Part shown: piece after piece, positions 1 to 11,288 of the stretch
How the letters are laid out: each line of letters begins with the position of its first letter
Position numbering within the stretch: position 1 is the first letter of the stretch
DNA from: Alphaproteobacteria bacterium
GTDB lineage: Bacteria > Pseudomonadota > Alphaproteobacteria > Rhodospirillales > Magnetospirillaceae
Assembly (NCBI GenBank): GCA_021325215.1
Contig: JAJPHO010000152.1
Coordinates: forward strand, 1-34,367
Reading direction: 5' to 3'
Length of the DNA stretch: 34,367 nucleotides
The notes under the pieces: model-generated
Told to the model about the DNA's origin: nothing
The model's database searches: none
The model's input: the letters and a program-made list of their open reading frames with translations, nothing else
Program-made: the position numbers and the translations under genes

Positions 1-118
1 AGCTCATAACTTGAAGGCTGAGGGCGCCCGGAAAACGCTCCAGTGGAGCGTTTTCAGCCCGAAGGCTGAGGCGTAAGCCGAAGCGCATGCAGGTTCAAAT
101 CCTGCCCTGCCCCCTGCA
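1..118 (+). tRNA. 3' part of an initiator-tRNA-Met-like gene, interrupted
   Basis: The window opens inside a tRNA-like sequence. An anticodon loop CTCATAA (anticodon CAT, bases 5-7) is followed by the 3' anticodon strand CTTGA. A perfect T arm (GCAGG-TTCAAAT-CCTGC, 89-105) comes later, and the sequence ends in GCAACCA (112-118), where A72 plus the encoded CCA resembles bacterial initiator tRNA. Between the anticodon stem and T arm there are about 70 extra bases, including a strong hairpin, where a normal tRNA has about 5. About 6 extra bases also sit between the T stem and the acceptor strand (a CCTGC duplication). The three G:C pairs typical of the initiator anticodon stem are not seen in the visible part. 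It may be a decayed copy, or a gene carrying a tolerated insert. The 5' half lies outside the window, so function cannot be judged. Confidence 0.45.
13..88. repeat. Palindromic insert in the tRNA variable region
   Basis: GAAAACGCTCC (31-41) and GGAGCGTTTTC (45-55) form a perfect 11-bp stem with a 3-base loop. It is followed by a second hairpin, CAGCC-CGAA-GGCTG (55-68), and a short GGC-GTAA-GCC stem (70-79). The 11-mer GAAGGCTGAGG occurs at 13-23 and again at 61-71, flanking the large hairpin as direct repeats. The block sits exactly where the tRNA variable loop should be. This looks like a small dispersed palindromic element, but other copies cannot be checked from one window. Confidence 0.5.
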
Positions 119-347
119 ACCACGCTCATTCCCGATCACGCGGGTCGCCTTTTGTGTTTCCGGCCGCTGGAGATGGGAGGTCCCGGTGCAAATCCGACGG
201 GCCTCTATGTATTTTCCGATTCTTTCGCCGCTGGTGTATTTCGGGCAGAAGATACGGGCACGGTGTAGCTTCGGCGTGGTCGCCGCTGGCGGGCAAGCCC
301 GGCCGGTATTCGTGCGCCCCCTCGAAACTCGCCCAGGAGATCCCCCA

Positions 348-794
348 ATGACCGCCCCCGCCCCCGAGATCGACAACAAGACCAACGCCGATGCGCTGGC
401 TGAAGACGCCAAAATCGCCAAGAAAAACGGAGAGGGCGCCGCCGCCGACCTGTCCGCAGCCCAACACAATGCCGAGACCATCGTGAAGAAAGGCACCGCG
501 GCGTTCGGCGAGGCGAGCAATTCCTCGCTCGCCGCCTTCCAGCAATTGACGGAGGCCTATCAGGAAATCGCCCGGAAGAATTCGGCAAGGTTGACCGAGG
601 CGATCAAGGGCCTCAGCACGGTGAGGAACTCGGCCGATTTCCTCGATATGCAGCAGAGGCTCGCCGTGGAGGTGTTCGAGAGCGCCCTCTCCGACGGCAA
701 GCATATCGCCGAGATCACGGTCTCGATCTTCACCGGCGCGTTGGCGCCGATGCAAAAAAGAGCCGCCGCCACGCACCATGTCCTGTCGAAATAG
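348..794 (+). CDS. Phasin family protein
   Basis: A 148-residue protein that resembles the phasin family: small amphipathic proteins that coat polyhydroxyalkanoate granules in the cytoplasm and limit their coalescence. The N-terminal 30 residues are polar and rich in Ala, Asp and Lys. The rest is predicted long amphipathic helix without membrane segments or cysteines, with the family-like stretch around SLAAFQQLTEAYQEIARKNS and a C-terminal half with FLDMQQRLAVEVFESALSDG. The ATG at 348 is chosen because AGGAGA (335-340) lies 7 bases upstream. Longer in-frame readings back toward base 87 run through the tRNA-like sequence and look non-coding. It is a stand-alone gene ending at the hairpin at 818-845 and is not functionally tied to the polysaccharide locus. 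The family call rests on overall composition and pattern. Confidence 0.75.
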   Translation: MTAPAPEIDNKTNADALAEDAKIAKKNGEGAAADLSAAQHNAETIVKKGTAAFGEASNSSLAAFQQLTEAYQEIARKNSARLTEAIKGLSTVRNSADFLDMQQRLAVEVFESALSDGKHIAEITVSIFTGALAPMQKRAAATHHVLSK

Positions 795-817
795 GCTTGG
801 ATGGAAGACAGTATTTG

Positions 818-845
818 CGCCGCCTCGATCTTCGAGGCGGCGTTT
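818..845 (+). terminator. Rho-independent terminator after the phasin gene
   Basis: CGCCGCCTCGA (818-828) and TCGAGGCGGCG (832-842) form a perfect 11-bp GC-rich stem with a 3-base loop, followed by TTT. It lies 23 bases after the phasin stop and directly abuts the stop codon of the convergent minus-strand gene (846-848), so it may serve both, although the T-run is short. Confidence 0.75.
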
Positions 846-3437
846 CTATGGCTCGGGGCTGGCCTGGTCGGAAAAAGGACCGATGCGCAGGAAGCGTCCA
901 TCGAATTGCGCCGGAGAGATGCTTCTGAAAACGGCCTGATGCCGCGGGGACAGGTGCAAAATCATGTCGCCGGCCGATGTCGTCGTGGCCGATGCCAGGA
1001 GCGCGGCGGCCGTAACGCCGGATCGGCCCGGGTCGATCTGCAGCCAGTCCTGGCCGACCCTGAAGCCGACGATCAAATCCTGCGCGGCATCGTCTGTTCG
1101 CAGCAGGAACAGATCGGCCTGCGCCCCGCCATTGACATGTCCTTCGAGATAGTTGCTTCCGGGGCCGCCATACAAGCTCTGGGGCCCGGTCCCGGCGAAC
1201 AGGAAATCGTCTCCCGCGCCTCCGATGAGGCTGTCCTTGCCCGACCCTCCGATCAGGACGCTGTCGCCCGAACCGGCTCGAAGGACATTGTCGCCCGATG
1301 AGGCGGCCAACAAGGCATGGTCGGTTCTCGCGCGGCTCGTGCCGCCGTGCCCCCAGATGATCTCGTTGTTGGCGAGATGGTGCCCGTCCGGCAAGGTCGG
1401 CGTGATGTTCCAGCTTTCAGACGAGGCGTAGCCGCCGACATTCAGCACCAGATAGGGCGTGTGCTGGGTGAGGAAGGCGAAGGCGGCGAGATCCTCCGCC
1501 TCGTGGGTGGTGTCCCATGCCACCGCCAGCGCAGCCTTGGCGATGGTCGAGAAGCCGCCGATCGCATCGTCGGGATAGCCGTAAAGCGCGGTCGGCGCCG
1601 GACGAGCCGGGAAATTGGCTTCGCTTACCTGCCGCCAGCTTCGCAACGCCCGGAAATCATGGTTTTCGACGCTGCCGCTTCCCATGGTCAGCCAATAGAA
1701 GCTGCCATTCAGCGGGTCATAGCCATTGGCTCCGTTGCGGTAGAGACCGGCCTGGAAACCGCTCATCCAGCGCACGATCTCCGCCGCCCCCGGGACGCCG
1801 CGCGCCGCCGCCTGGCCGAGAGCGATGACGATGTAACCCTGCTGCCAGGGGGCCACCAGATTGGTGTCGAAGGCACCCATGACATAGCCGTGCGGATCTC
1901 CCTCGGCGGCGCCGTCCGGTCCTTTGACATAGTGGTTGAGCAGGGTTTTGAGCAGGATCTCCAGCTGCTGCTCGAAATAGCTTTTCAGCGGCGTGCCGGC
2001 GGGCGACAGGAAGGCCGCATTGCCGAGGTCGCGGATGGTCCAGGCCAGCCCGCGCTGCTGGGCGCCGACCAGGGCGGCGCCGTCGGGGCGATAGGCGGGC
2101 GCCATCGCCAGCAGGTCATAGGCGGCTTGCGCCTGCACCTCGTCCAAGGCGTCTCGCCGGCCTGAAATGAGCGCTGTGACATAGGCCAGATCCGGCATAT
2201 GGGCGGGGTCCGGTGTCCATTCGGACAGCTTCTCGATTTCGGTGAAATCGACGGTCTGTTTCCTGCCGCGATTGCGCGTATCGAGCCAGAAGCCGGGATC
2301 GGACAAGGTGGTGATCAGATCGCCCTTGTCGCTGCGGGCATGGATCGGCGCGGCGGCCGAGGCCGCTTCATTGCGCTCCATGATCTCTCTTGCGGCTTCG
2401 CTTTGCGAGACCAGCCAGTCGGCCGCCCATTGAGTCGTCGGGCCGATATCCGGCCGGGCGCCGGTGCTGGGTTCATAACGCGTGACGAGAGCGCTGCCCA
2501 GCGGAGCCGTATCCGCCTGGGCCAGCGCGTTCTGTTGCGCCGCGATCAGGCGGGCCGCGACGCCGCTCGACAGCTCGTAGCGCGGCACCGCGCCGGTCCG
2601 TTCGAGATAGGCGACGTCATAGACGATATTGAGAGCGGGGGGAGCGGCTTCTCCTTGCGAGTCGCTCCACAGCGTCCTCTTCCACTCCTGCATCGGAGCC
2701 TGCCGCTGATCGGAGAGCCGATACAGGCTGCGGCCGTGGCTGGCGATATCGATATCGAACCGGTAGGCCCGCGAGGAAGGGCTGAAAATCGCGTCATTGA
2801 GCAGGGCGATCCGGGTGAGATAGGTGCCGTCGCGATTGGTGCGGACGTCGAATTGCGCCGTGAGCGAACCGCTCAGGCTGGCCTGGACACGGACTTCCCT
2901 CGCCAGGGGACCATCCAGCCATTCCGCCCGTGCCGCGGCGACCAGCGGGCCGACCTGGAAAGTCTTGGCCACGGCCGGTCCGTCTTCAGGATGAAGCGTC
3001 ACGGTCACAGAAAGGTCATAGCCCTTGTCGGAGACGGGACCGGCATCCGCGGCGGCGGCGGCTTCAGCGCGTGCCAGCATGATATCGACATGGGAGCCGG
3101 GCGCGATGGCGGGGGCGGCGAGGGTGAGAATCGTCCAGCCGGCCGAATGGTCGGGGTGAACGGTCTTCACATCGACCTGCAGCAACAGGCGCCGACCATC
3201 GATAAAAGCGGCAAGGGAAGCGCCCGAAGGCAGGTCCCCCTCGGCGAAGACCTGTCCGATCGTGACGATGCGGGCGGGCTGGCTCGCGCCGCCGTTATTC
3301 TCGATCCGCAGCGAGACGATGTCGCCGGCGCGGCTTGGCGCGGGCAAGGTCGGCGCATGGAGGATCTCCTCGCAGCCGCCCTTGTGGGAGGCCAAGAGCA
3401 GGAGGAGGCCGATCAGACAGGGGGACGGCATCTTCAT
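846..3437 (-). CDS. Secreted RTX-repeat protein, possibly a polysaccharide lyase-like enzyme
   Basis: An 863-residue protein with a basic/hydrophobic N-terminal signal-like segment (residues 1-21). It has a long central region and a C-terminal block of glycine/aspartate nonapeptides (about residues 714-765, for example GGSGKDSLIGGAGDDFL), the calcium-binding RTX repeats of type I-secreted proteins. The N-terminal beta-rich part, with VSLRIENNGG and a following HPD..AGWTILTL pattern, and the helical middle with many aromatic residues recall exo-rhamnogalacturonan-lyase-like (PcRGLX/YetA) proteins. That assignment is only a resemblance and no catalytic residues were identified. Having both a signal-like N-terminus and RTX repeats is mixed, because classic type I substrates lack signal peptides. 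It is transcribed away from the exopolysaccharide operon and shares a 186-bp upstream region with it, so a role in trimming or binding the polymer is conceivable. Confidence 0.6.
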   Translation of the reverse strand: MKMPSPCLIGLLLLLASHKGGCEEILHAPTLPAPSRAGDIVSLRIENNGGASQPARIVTIGQVFAEGDLPSGASLAAFIDGRRLLLQVDVKTVHPDHSAGWTILTLAAPAIAPGSHVDIMLARAEAAAAADAGPVSDKGYDLSVTVTLHPEDGPAVAKTFQVGPLVAAARAEWLDGPLAREVRVQASLSGSLTAQFDVRTNRDGTYLTRIALLNDAIFSPSSRAYRFDIDIASHGRSLYRLSDQRQAPMQEWKRTLWSDSQGEAAPPALNIVYDVAYLERTGAVPRYELSSGVAARLIAAQQNALAQADTAPLGSALVTRYEPSTGARPDIGPTTQWAADWLVSQSEAAREIMERNEAASAAAPIHARSDKGDLITTLSDPGFWLDTRNRGRKQTVDFTEIEKLSEWTPDPAHMPDLAYVTALISGRRDALDEVQAQAAYDLLAMAPAYRPDGAALVGAQQRGLAWTIRDLGNAAFLSPAGTPLKSYFEQQLEILLKTLLNHYVKGPDGAAEGDPHGYVMGAFDTNLVAPWQQGYIVIALGQAAARGVPGAAEIVRWMSGFQAGLYRNGANGYDPLNGSFYWLTMGSGSVENHDFRALRSWRQVSEANFPARPAPTALYGYPDDAIGGFSTIAKAALAVAWDTTHEAEDLAAFAFLTQHTPYLVLNVGGYASSESWNITPTLPDGHHLANNEIIWGHGGTSRARTDHALLAASSGDNVLRAGSGDSVLIGGSGKDSLIGGAGDDFLFAGTGPQSLYGGPGSNYLEGHVNGGAQADLFLLRTDDAAQDLIVGFRVGQDWLQIDPGRSGVTAAALLASATTTSAGDMILHLSPRHQAVFRSISPAQFDGRFLRIGPFSDQASPEP

Positions 3438-3623
3438 GTCGCAGATCTAAACCGCTCTTGCCTGGTTCGCCGTCCTGAACTGGACAGTTCGGCGGCCGGT
3501 GCCCCCGGCGGTCTTGTGCAAATGTGAACCGCCAGAACTCAATCGACCTGCTACCCATGCCGCATCCCGTTCTGCCGTTACGACGGCGCGGCGAGGATCG
3601 GCCCCGGGGTAGGAGTCATCGCC
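3438..3623. promoter_or_regulatory. Divergent intergenic region between the RTX gene and the first eps operon
   Basis: These 186 bases must hold promoters for both the minus-strand RTX gene and the plus-strand operon starting at 3624. I looked for a sigma-54 element with GG-N10-GC spacing on both strands and found only near misses with wrong spacing (for example GGTTCACATTTGC on the minus strand, N9). No convincing -35/-10 pair was found. A GC-rich dyad (CCGGTGCCCCCGG) lies near 3498-3510. Confidence 0.3.
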
Positions 3624-5036
3624 TTGATAAAGATGTTCCGCCACTATGTTCCGCGCCTGTCGCTGCTGCTGGCAGCGCTCGAGCTTTCACTCTTCTTCGG
3701 CATCATTCTGTTCGGGGCGTCCTGGGAAATTTCAGGCCGATGGCAGGCTGAAATGCCTCTCGACCTGCCTGGCGCCGTGATGCTCGCCGCCGGGATCGTC
3801 ACCGTCACCGTCCTGATGATGGGGGCCACCGGCCTCTACAGCCATGATGTCATGTTCGAGATGGATGCCGTCCTGGCGCGCATGGCGCTCACCTTCTCGA
3901 TGGCTTTCGCCGTGTTTTGCGCGGTCGCCCTCCTGCTGTCGCCCTGGATGCCGCCCGCTTTGGCGCAGCATCGGGTGGCGGCGGTGGCCATCCCCCTCTG
4001 CGCGCTGATTTCGTTCGCCCTGCGGGGAGGGTTGGGACGTCTGGTCAAGCGCGAAACCTCGAAGCGCCGGATACTGGTCGTGGGATGCGGTAAAAGTGCG
4101 GCGAAAATCGCCCGGATGGACCGTCTCGAGCAATATCGCTTCCGGGTCGCCGCCTATGTCGAATTCGGTCCAAAACAGGAGGAGGAGCCTCTGTCGCCGC
4201 TGTTCCCCGGGGCGTCGATCGCGACACCGGAGGCGGCGCTCGCGCTGATCGCCACTTTCGGCGTCGACGGCATCGTGATCGCCAGCAGCGAGCGCCGCGG
4301 CCTGCCTCATGAGGCGCTGCTGCAATGCCGCATGAAGGGGATACCGATCGAGGATTTCGCCAGCTTCTGGGAAAGTCACGCGGTCCATGTCGATCTCGAA
4401 TCGCTGCGGCCGAGCTGGCTGACCTATTGCGATGGCTTCGCCATGAACCGGGGCCGGCACATCGCCAAGATCTGTTTCGACTATCTGGTGGCGTCGCTGC
4501 TGCTGATCTTCACGGCGCCGATCATGCTGCTGACGGCGCTGCTGATCAAGGCGACCAGCCCCGGCCCGGTGCTCTTCCGCCAGGAGCGGGTCGGCCGCAA
4601 CGGCAAGAGCTTCAATGTCCTGAAATTCCGCAGCATGACCGTCGACGCCGAGAAGTCGGGGCCGCAATGGGCCCAGGTCAATGATTCGCGGGTCACCCCG
4701 GTCGGACGCTTCATCCGCAAGGTTCGGATCGATGAACTGCCCCAAATCATCAATCTGCTGCGGGGCGAGATGAGTTTCGTCGGTCCGCGGCCCGAGAGGC
4801 CCCATTTCGTCCGCCAGCTCAGCGAGGCGATTCCCTATTTCGACGAGCGGCACCGCGTCAAGCCGGGTTTGAGCGGCTGGGCGCAGGTTAACTACCCCTA
4901 TGGCGCCTCGATCGAGGACGCCCGCGAGAAGCTCTCCTACGACCTCTATTACCTCAAGAATGGCGGGCTTTTTCTCGATTTCCTGATCCTGCTGCGGACC
5001 GTGCATGTGATCCTTTGGCCGTTCGGCGCGCGATGA
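3624..5036 (+). CDS. Priming sugar-phosphate transferase, PEP-CTERM/XrtA type
   Basis: A 470-residue membrane enzyme of the bacterial sugar transferase family (WbaP/ExoY type), of the full-length subgroup found in exosortase A loci (TIGR03013). It would transfer a sugar-1-phosphate to undecaprenyl phosphate and so start repeat-unit synthesis. The N-terminus has about four to five membrane helices (residues 9-130). A nucleotide-fold-like middle (RRILVVGCGKSA) precedes another membrane helix near KICFDYLVASLLLIF. The catalytic C-terminus has FRQERVGRNGK, LKFRSM, DELPQIINLLRGEMSFVGPR and VKPGLSGWAQVNY, all family hallmarks. The start is probably TTG at 3624, because AGGAG at 3611-3615 is 8 bases upstream. 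The in-frame ATG at 3633 would be 17 bases from it. It is the first gene of the operon and its end overlaps prsK by four bases. Confidence 0.93.
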   Translation: MIKMFRHYVPRLSLLLAALELSLFFGIILFGASWEISGRWQAEMPLDLPGAVMLAAGIVTVTVLMMGATGLYSHDVMFEMDAVLARMALTFSMAFAVFCAVALLLSPWMPPALAQHRVAAVAIPLCALISFALRGGLGRLVKRETSKRRILVVGCGKSAAKIARMDRLEQYRFRVAAYVEFGPKQEEEPLSPLFPGASIATPEAALALIATFGVDGIVIASSERRGLPHEALLQCRMKGIPIEDFASFWESHAVHVDLESLRPSWLTYCDGFAMNRGRHIAKICFDYLVASLLLIFTAPIMLLTALLIKATSPGPVLFRQERVGRNGKSFNVLKFRSMTVDAEKSGPQWAQVNDSRVTPVGRFIRKVRIDELPQIINLLRGEMSFVGPRPERPHFVRQLSEAIPYFDERHRVKPGLSGWAQVNYPYGASIEDAREKLSYDLYYLKNGGLFLDFLILLRTVHVILWPFGAR

Positions 5037-7071
5037 CCCCGATCCTGTCGAGCGGACAGCCGGAAATCGGCTATTGGGTTTGCGCCGGGGCCTTCTTGAC
5101 GGCGGCCGCCTGGAGCGCACTGAGCCCTTTGCGCCGGTCGCGCCGATCGCTGATCATCCTCGGATGCCTTCTGACCGCCGCGTGGGCCGGGGCGATGGCG
5201 CTGGGCGATGCGCCAGGGACCGCTCAAATGCTGGAATTCGTCCGTGATGCGGCCTGGATCGTTTTCCTGCTCACCATGCCCGGCGTGCTGCATCTCGCCA
5301 AGCGGATGGCCTGGAAGGGCTGGGTGATCGCCATGGCGGCTTCGGCGGGCGGCGGGGGCGCCTTTTTCCTTCTCGCGGGGAAGTCGACCCATGGGGCGGG
5401 GATTTCAGCCGGCCTGCTCTTGTCGGTCTTCGCGCTGGTGCTGATCGAGAATCTCTACCGGAATTGCGAAATCGACGGCCGCTGGGGAATCAAGGCCTTC
5501 TGTCTGGGGCTGGGTCTGGTCTTCGCGTTCGATTTCGTTCTCTATGCCGACGCGCTGTTCGCCGGCAGCGCCGATGCCAGTTTTCTCGAGGCGCGCGGTT
5601 TTGTCGACGCCCTTGCGGTGCCGCTCATCCTGCTGTCGGTCCATCGCAGCGGGCGCTGGTATACCGACATATCCCTCTCCCGCGTCGTGGTTTTCCATTC
5701 CGCGGTGCTGCTCGGCGGCGGGCTCTATCTGCTGGGCATGGCGGCGCTCGGCATGGCGCTGCATCTGATCGGCGGGTCGCCGGCGGTACAGATGGTCTTT
5801 CTGATCGCGACGGTGCTGGCGATGCTGGTGCTGGTCTCGTCCAAATCCTTCCGATCGGCGATGCGGGTCTCGATCAGCAAACATTTCTTCAGCCAGAAAT
5901 ACGACTACCGCGATGTGTGGCTGAAATTCATCCGCGACATCGCCGTCGCGGGGCAGGGAGGGGATCTGCCTCACCGCATACTCCACGCCGTCGCCGACAT
6001 CTTCAATTGCCCCTCGGGCGCCCTCTGGGTTCTGCAGCCCGACGAGGAGCTGTTCGTCGCCTCGGCGCGATGGAATTTCGGCGAGGCCCTGCCATCGGAA
6101 GCGGCGGACGGCCCCTTGGCCCGTTATCTCTTCGAAAGTCGCTGGATCATCGATCTGGCCGATTACCGGCATTCGCGCATTCCCGACGTGACCTTGCCGT
6201 CCTGGCTGGTGATCCATCCTCAAGCCTGGCTTCTGGCGCCGCTCATTCACAATGGCCGGCTGCAGGCCTTCATCGTCCTCGGCCCGCCGCGGGCGGCGAT
6301 GGACATCACCTGGGAGGACCTCGATCTCTTGAGGACGCTCGGCGAGCAGGCTGGAAGCTATCTGGCGGAAGAGCAGTCCCTGCGGCGGCTTGTGGAATCG
6401 AGCCGCCTCGAAGATTTCAATCGCTGGTCGGCCTTCCTGGTCCATGACATCAAGGGCGTCGTCGGACAGATGTCGCTGCTGGTCGCCAATGCCGATCAGC
6501 ACGCCCATGACCATGCCTTTCAGCGCGATGTCGTCGCCACCGTGGCCAATTCGGTTCTTCGCATGCGCAAGATGCTCGATCAGCTGAACACCCGCCGCAG
6601 GGGGGGCGCCGCGATCAAAACCCGGATCGACATGGCGGTGCTGCTGCGTCAGGTGGGCGACAAATGGCGCCAGTCGATCCCGTCCCTGCGGACCGCGGCC
6701 TTCATCGAGTCAGTGGTGGTGGAGGCGCGCGAGGATGTGCTGATATCGGTCCTCGACCATCTGATCCAGAACGCCTTCGACGCTTCGGGACCGGAGGGCC
6801 ATATTTCGCTCGATCTACGCCGCCAGGGCGATGACGGGCTGGTGGAGGTCCGCGATGACGGACCCGGCATGGCGCCCAGCTTCGTCCGCGAAAAACTCTT
6901 CAAGCCGCTGAGCAGCGAGAAGCCGGACGGATTCGGACTCGGCGCCTTTCAGGTGCGCCAGCTGGTGCGCGGCATGGGGGGGAAATTGGAGGTCGACACG
7001 GCGCCCGGTGCGGGAACCGTCATGCGCGTGCGCCTGCCGGTCCTGCAGCAAACCGAGAATCGGAAATCGGT

Positions 7072-7075
<4 letters not shown>
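5033..7075 (+). CDS. prsK: PEP-CTERM system sensor histidine kinase PrsK
   Basis: A 680-residue membrane histidine kinase matching the PrsK family (TIGR02916). The N-terminal 290 or so residues are a string of hydrophobic helices. A GAF-like domain follows (roughly 300-440), then the H-box with VHDIKG, phospho-acceptor His at about residue 471. The HATPase domain has N box LIQNAFDAS, G1 box VRDDGPGM and G2 box GFGLGAF, so all catalytic elements appear intact. The start is ATG 5033, overlapping the upstream stop as ATGA; an upstream in-frame TTG at 5015 is possible but unneeded. It overlaps prsR by ATGA at 7072-7075, which fits a co-translated two-component pair. The signal is unknown. By family context it phosphorylates PrsR to control PEP-CTERM and polysaccharide genes. 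Confidence 0.93.
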
Positions 7076-8495
<1,420 letters not shown>

Positions 8496-8499
<4 letters not shown>

Positions 8500-11276
8500 A
8501 CAAGAACGCCATCCTGACGCTGACGACCCTGCTCGGCCTGGCCGCGGGCCCGATCTGGGCCGACTGGCAGAGCGCAAAGACCTCTCCTGTCGTGAAGGAG
8601 GCCAAGGCCTATCTCGACAAAGGCCAGCTCAAGGCCGCGGAAATTCAGCTCAAGAACGCGCTGCGGGACGATCCCGCCAATCTCGAGGCCCGGCTGCTGC
8701 TGGGCCAGGTGAGCTTGCGCGAGGGCGATGGCGGCGCAGCCGAGTTGTCCTTCACCCAGGCCTTGCAGCTGAATGGCGACCGCGCCGTGATTCTGCCAAT
8801 GCTCGGGCGAGCCTACCTCATGCAGGGCAAGGCGGAGAAAATCCTGGAAACCATGGAGCCTGCGGGATTCCCGCCGGCGACCGCGGCTCTGATCGACGAT
8901 CTTCGGGCCGACGCCGAGATCATCGAAAAGCACCCGGCGGAAGCCAGGGAGGAAGCCGAGAAGGCGCTTCTTCTTCAGCCGGAAATGCCCGAGGCGCTGC
9001 TGATTCTCGCCATGCTCCGCCGGATGCAGGGCGACGACAAGGGGGCGGAAATTTTTGTCGACCGGGCGCTGGCGTCGTCGCCTGCCGACGTGCCCGCGCT
9101 CGAGGCCAAGGGCGAGCTGCGCGAGGCGCTCGGCGATCCGCGCGGGGCCGGGGCGGCCTTCGCCAAGGCCTTGGCGGCCCGTCCCGACGATGTCTCGGCG
9201 CGGTTGGGCGAGGCCGCGGCCTTTTTGGCCTCGGGCGACACGGCGGCGGCCAGAAAGGATGTCGACGAGATATTGGCCCGGCAGAAGGGGCAGCCCTTCG
9301 CGCTTTACCTTCGGGCGCTCATGCTCGAGCGGGAAGGGTATTTCGCCGAGGCTCTGGCGGCGCTCGAACCGGAATCAGCGCCGCTGGCCGACGACGTCGC
9401 GCCGCAAATTCTGCTCGGCGAACTCAATCTTCATGCCGGACATCTGGAGAAGGCCGAGGCCTATGCCCTGCATGCCTTGTCGCTGGCTCCGGGCGCGGTC
9501 GGCGCCAAGCTGCTGCTGGCCTTGACCTATGACCGCCGGAACCAGCCGCTCAAGGCGGTGCAACTGCTCGAGCCGCTGGCCGCGCAGATGCCGGACAATG
9601 GAGCGGTTCAGACCATTCTCGGCGACAGCTACGGTCAGCTCGGGCGTTTCGACGCCGCGGCCAAGGCGCTGGAAGTGGCGTTTCGGCAGGCTCCTTCCGA
9701 CAGCGATCTGCGCGTGCGCCTCGACGCCAGCAGAATCGGCGCCGGAGACCGCGACCGCGGCATGAAGGATCTGTCGGACCTGCCGCGCAGCGATCCGCTT
9801 TTCGGTCGGGCCGGCCTCGTGATGATTTCGTCGACCATCAACGCCGGACATCTGGCCGAGGCGCTGAAGGCCGCCGTCGCTCTGCAGGGGCGGCAAGCCG
9901 AAGACGCGCTTTTCGACATGATACGCGGCCGTATCCGCTGGATGATGGGGGACTGGGCGGGGGCGGGCGCGGACTTTCAGGCCGCTCTGACCAAAGCGCC
10001 CGCCTTTCACGAAGCGGCGGAAGCGCTGTCGCTGATACGTCAGGCCCAGGGACGGCCGGATCAGGCCGAGGCCATCTTCGAAGCCATGCTCAAACGCGAT
10101 CCCAAGGATTTGCCGGCGATGACGGCGCTGGCCGGTCTGGCGCAATCGCAGGGCGAGCAGGACAAGGCGCTGGGCTGGCTCGAAAAGGCCATTGCCGCCG
10201 CCCCGGATTCGCTCGAGTGCCGCGCCCGGCTGATTGAATTGCTGCTGGTGCAGAACAACGGCCAAAAGGCTCTCGCGGCGGCGCAAGCTCTCGATCGGGC
10301 TTCTCCGGGCATTCCGCAGGTCATCGCCTTGCTGGCGCTGGCGCAACTGGCGGCGAAGCAGCCGGACGGCGCCGTCCTGAGCTGGCGGCAACTGGCCGTC
10401 ATGCAGTCCGACCCGGCCCTCGGGCAAATCGGGCTCGGCCGCCGTCTGGAATCGATCGATCGGCCGGCCGACGCCTTGGCCGCTTATCGCAAGGCGGTCG
10501 GCATAGATCCCGGCAGCCTCGCCGCCTGGCAAGCGCTGGTCGTCGCCTCATCGCGCCTTGCCGGGCTGGATGCCGCCCTGCAGAGCATCGCCACCCAGCT
10601 GCCCCCGCCGATCGTCCCCTATTCCGACGCGCTGAAAGGGGATGCCTATCTGGCCGTCCGCCATTATGCCGAGGCCGAGAGCGCCTTCCGTGCCGCGTTC
10701 AAGCGCTCACCCGAGCCTTGGTTGATGCTGCGCCTGGCGGAAACCCAAGGGCAGGCGGGAGAAAATGCGGGCGAACTGGCGACCTTGGCGGCCTGGCTGC
10801 AGCTTCATCCCGACGATGCCGACAGCCGCGCCGTCGAGGCGGGCGCGCTTGCGGCGGCCAAGGAGGATGCCGAGGCGGAGCGCATCTATCTCGCCCTGCT
10901 GCAGGTCAATCCCGTCAATGTCGCGATCCTGAACAATCTCGCCTGGCTTTATCGCACCAGCGATAATGCCAAGGCGCTGGGTTATGCCCATTTCGCCTTC
11001 GGTCTGGCGCCGCGCTCGTCCGAGGTCAAGGACACGCTGGGGTGGGTGTTGCTCCAGAAGGGTGATCTGGTGAAGGCGAAGGCGCTGCTGAGCCTGGCCC
11101 ATCTGCAGGCGCCGGACGACCCTCAGATCGCCTATCACCTGGCGATGGCGCTGGCTTTGGGCGGCGACAGGGACAAAGCGCGGATGCTGGTCAAGCCGCT
11201 GGCGGAAAGACCCCTCGCTTTCGAAGGCCAGGGCGAGGCCAAGCTGCTGTTCCGCTCGCTCGGTTCAACGAATTAG
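8496..11276 (+). CDS. prsT: PEP-CTERM system TPR-repeat protein PrsT
   Basis: A 926-residue protein with an N-terminal hydrophobic, signal-like segment (about residues 5-22) and then almost entirely tetratricopeptide repeats. Typical TPR positions recur (for example AKAYLDKGQLKAAEIQLKNA, and near the C-terminus NPVNVAILNNLAWLY). It matches the PrsT family (TIGR02917) in length, repeats and position directly after prsR. Related proteins are thought to act as periplasmic or membrane-associated scaffolds in polymer assembly or sorting, but the exact role is not established. The ATG overlaps the prsR stop as ATGA. The following glycosyltransferase starts 13 bases after its stop, so it is probably in the same transcript. 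Confidence 0.9.
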
Positions 11277-11288
11277 GAGCACCGGGCG

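Noticed and set aside
1-118. tRNA-associated integration site of a mobile island
   Set aside because: No integrase, transposase or matching direct repeat of the tRNA end was found in the window.
180-215. GGTGCAAATCC-type stretch resembling a cobalamin riboswitch or T-arm fragment
   Set aside because: No B12 box or supporting stems nearby, and no stable tRNA fold around it.
3732-5120. Open frame on the minus strand opposite the priming transferase
   Set aside because: Arg/Gln/Asp-rich shadow of a well-supported gene.
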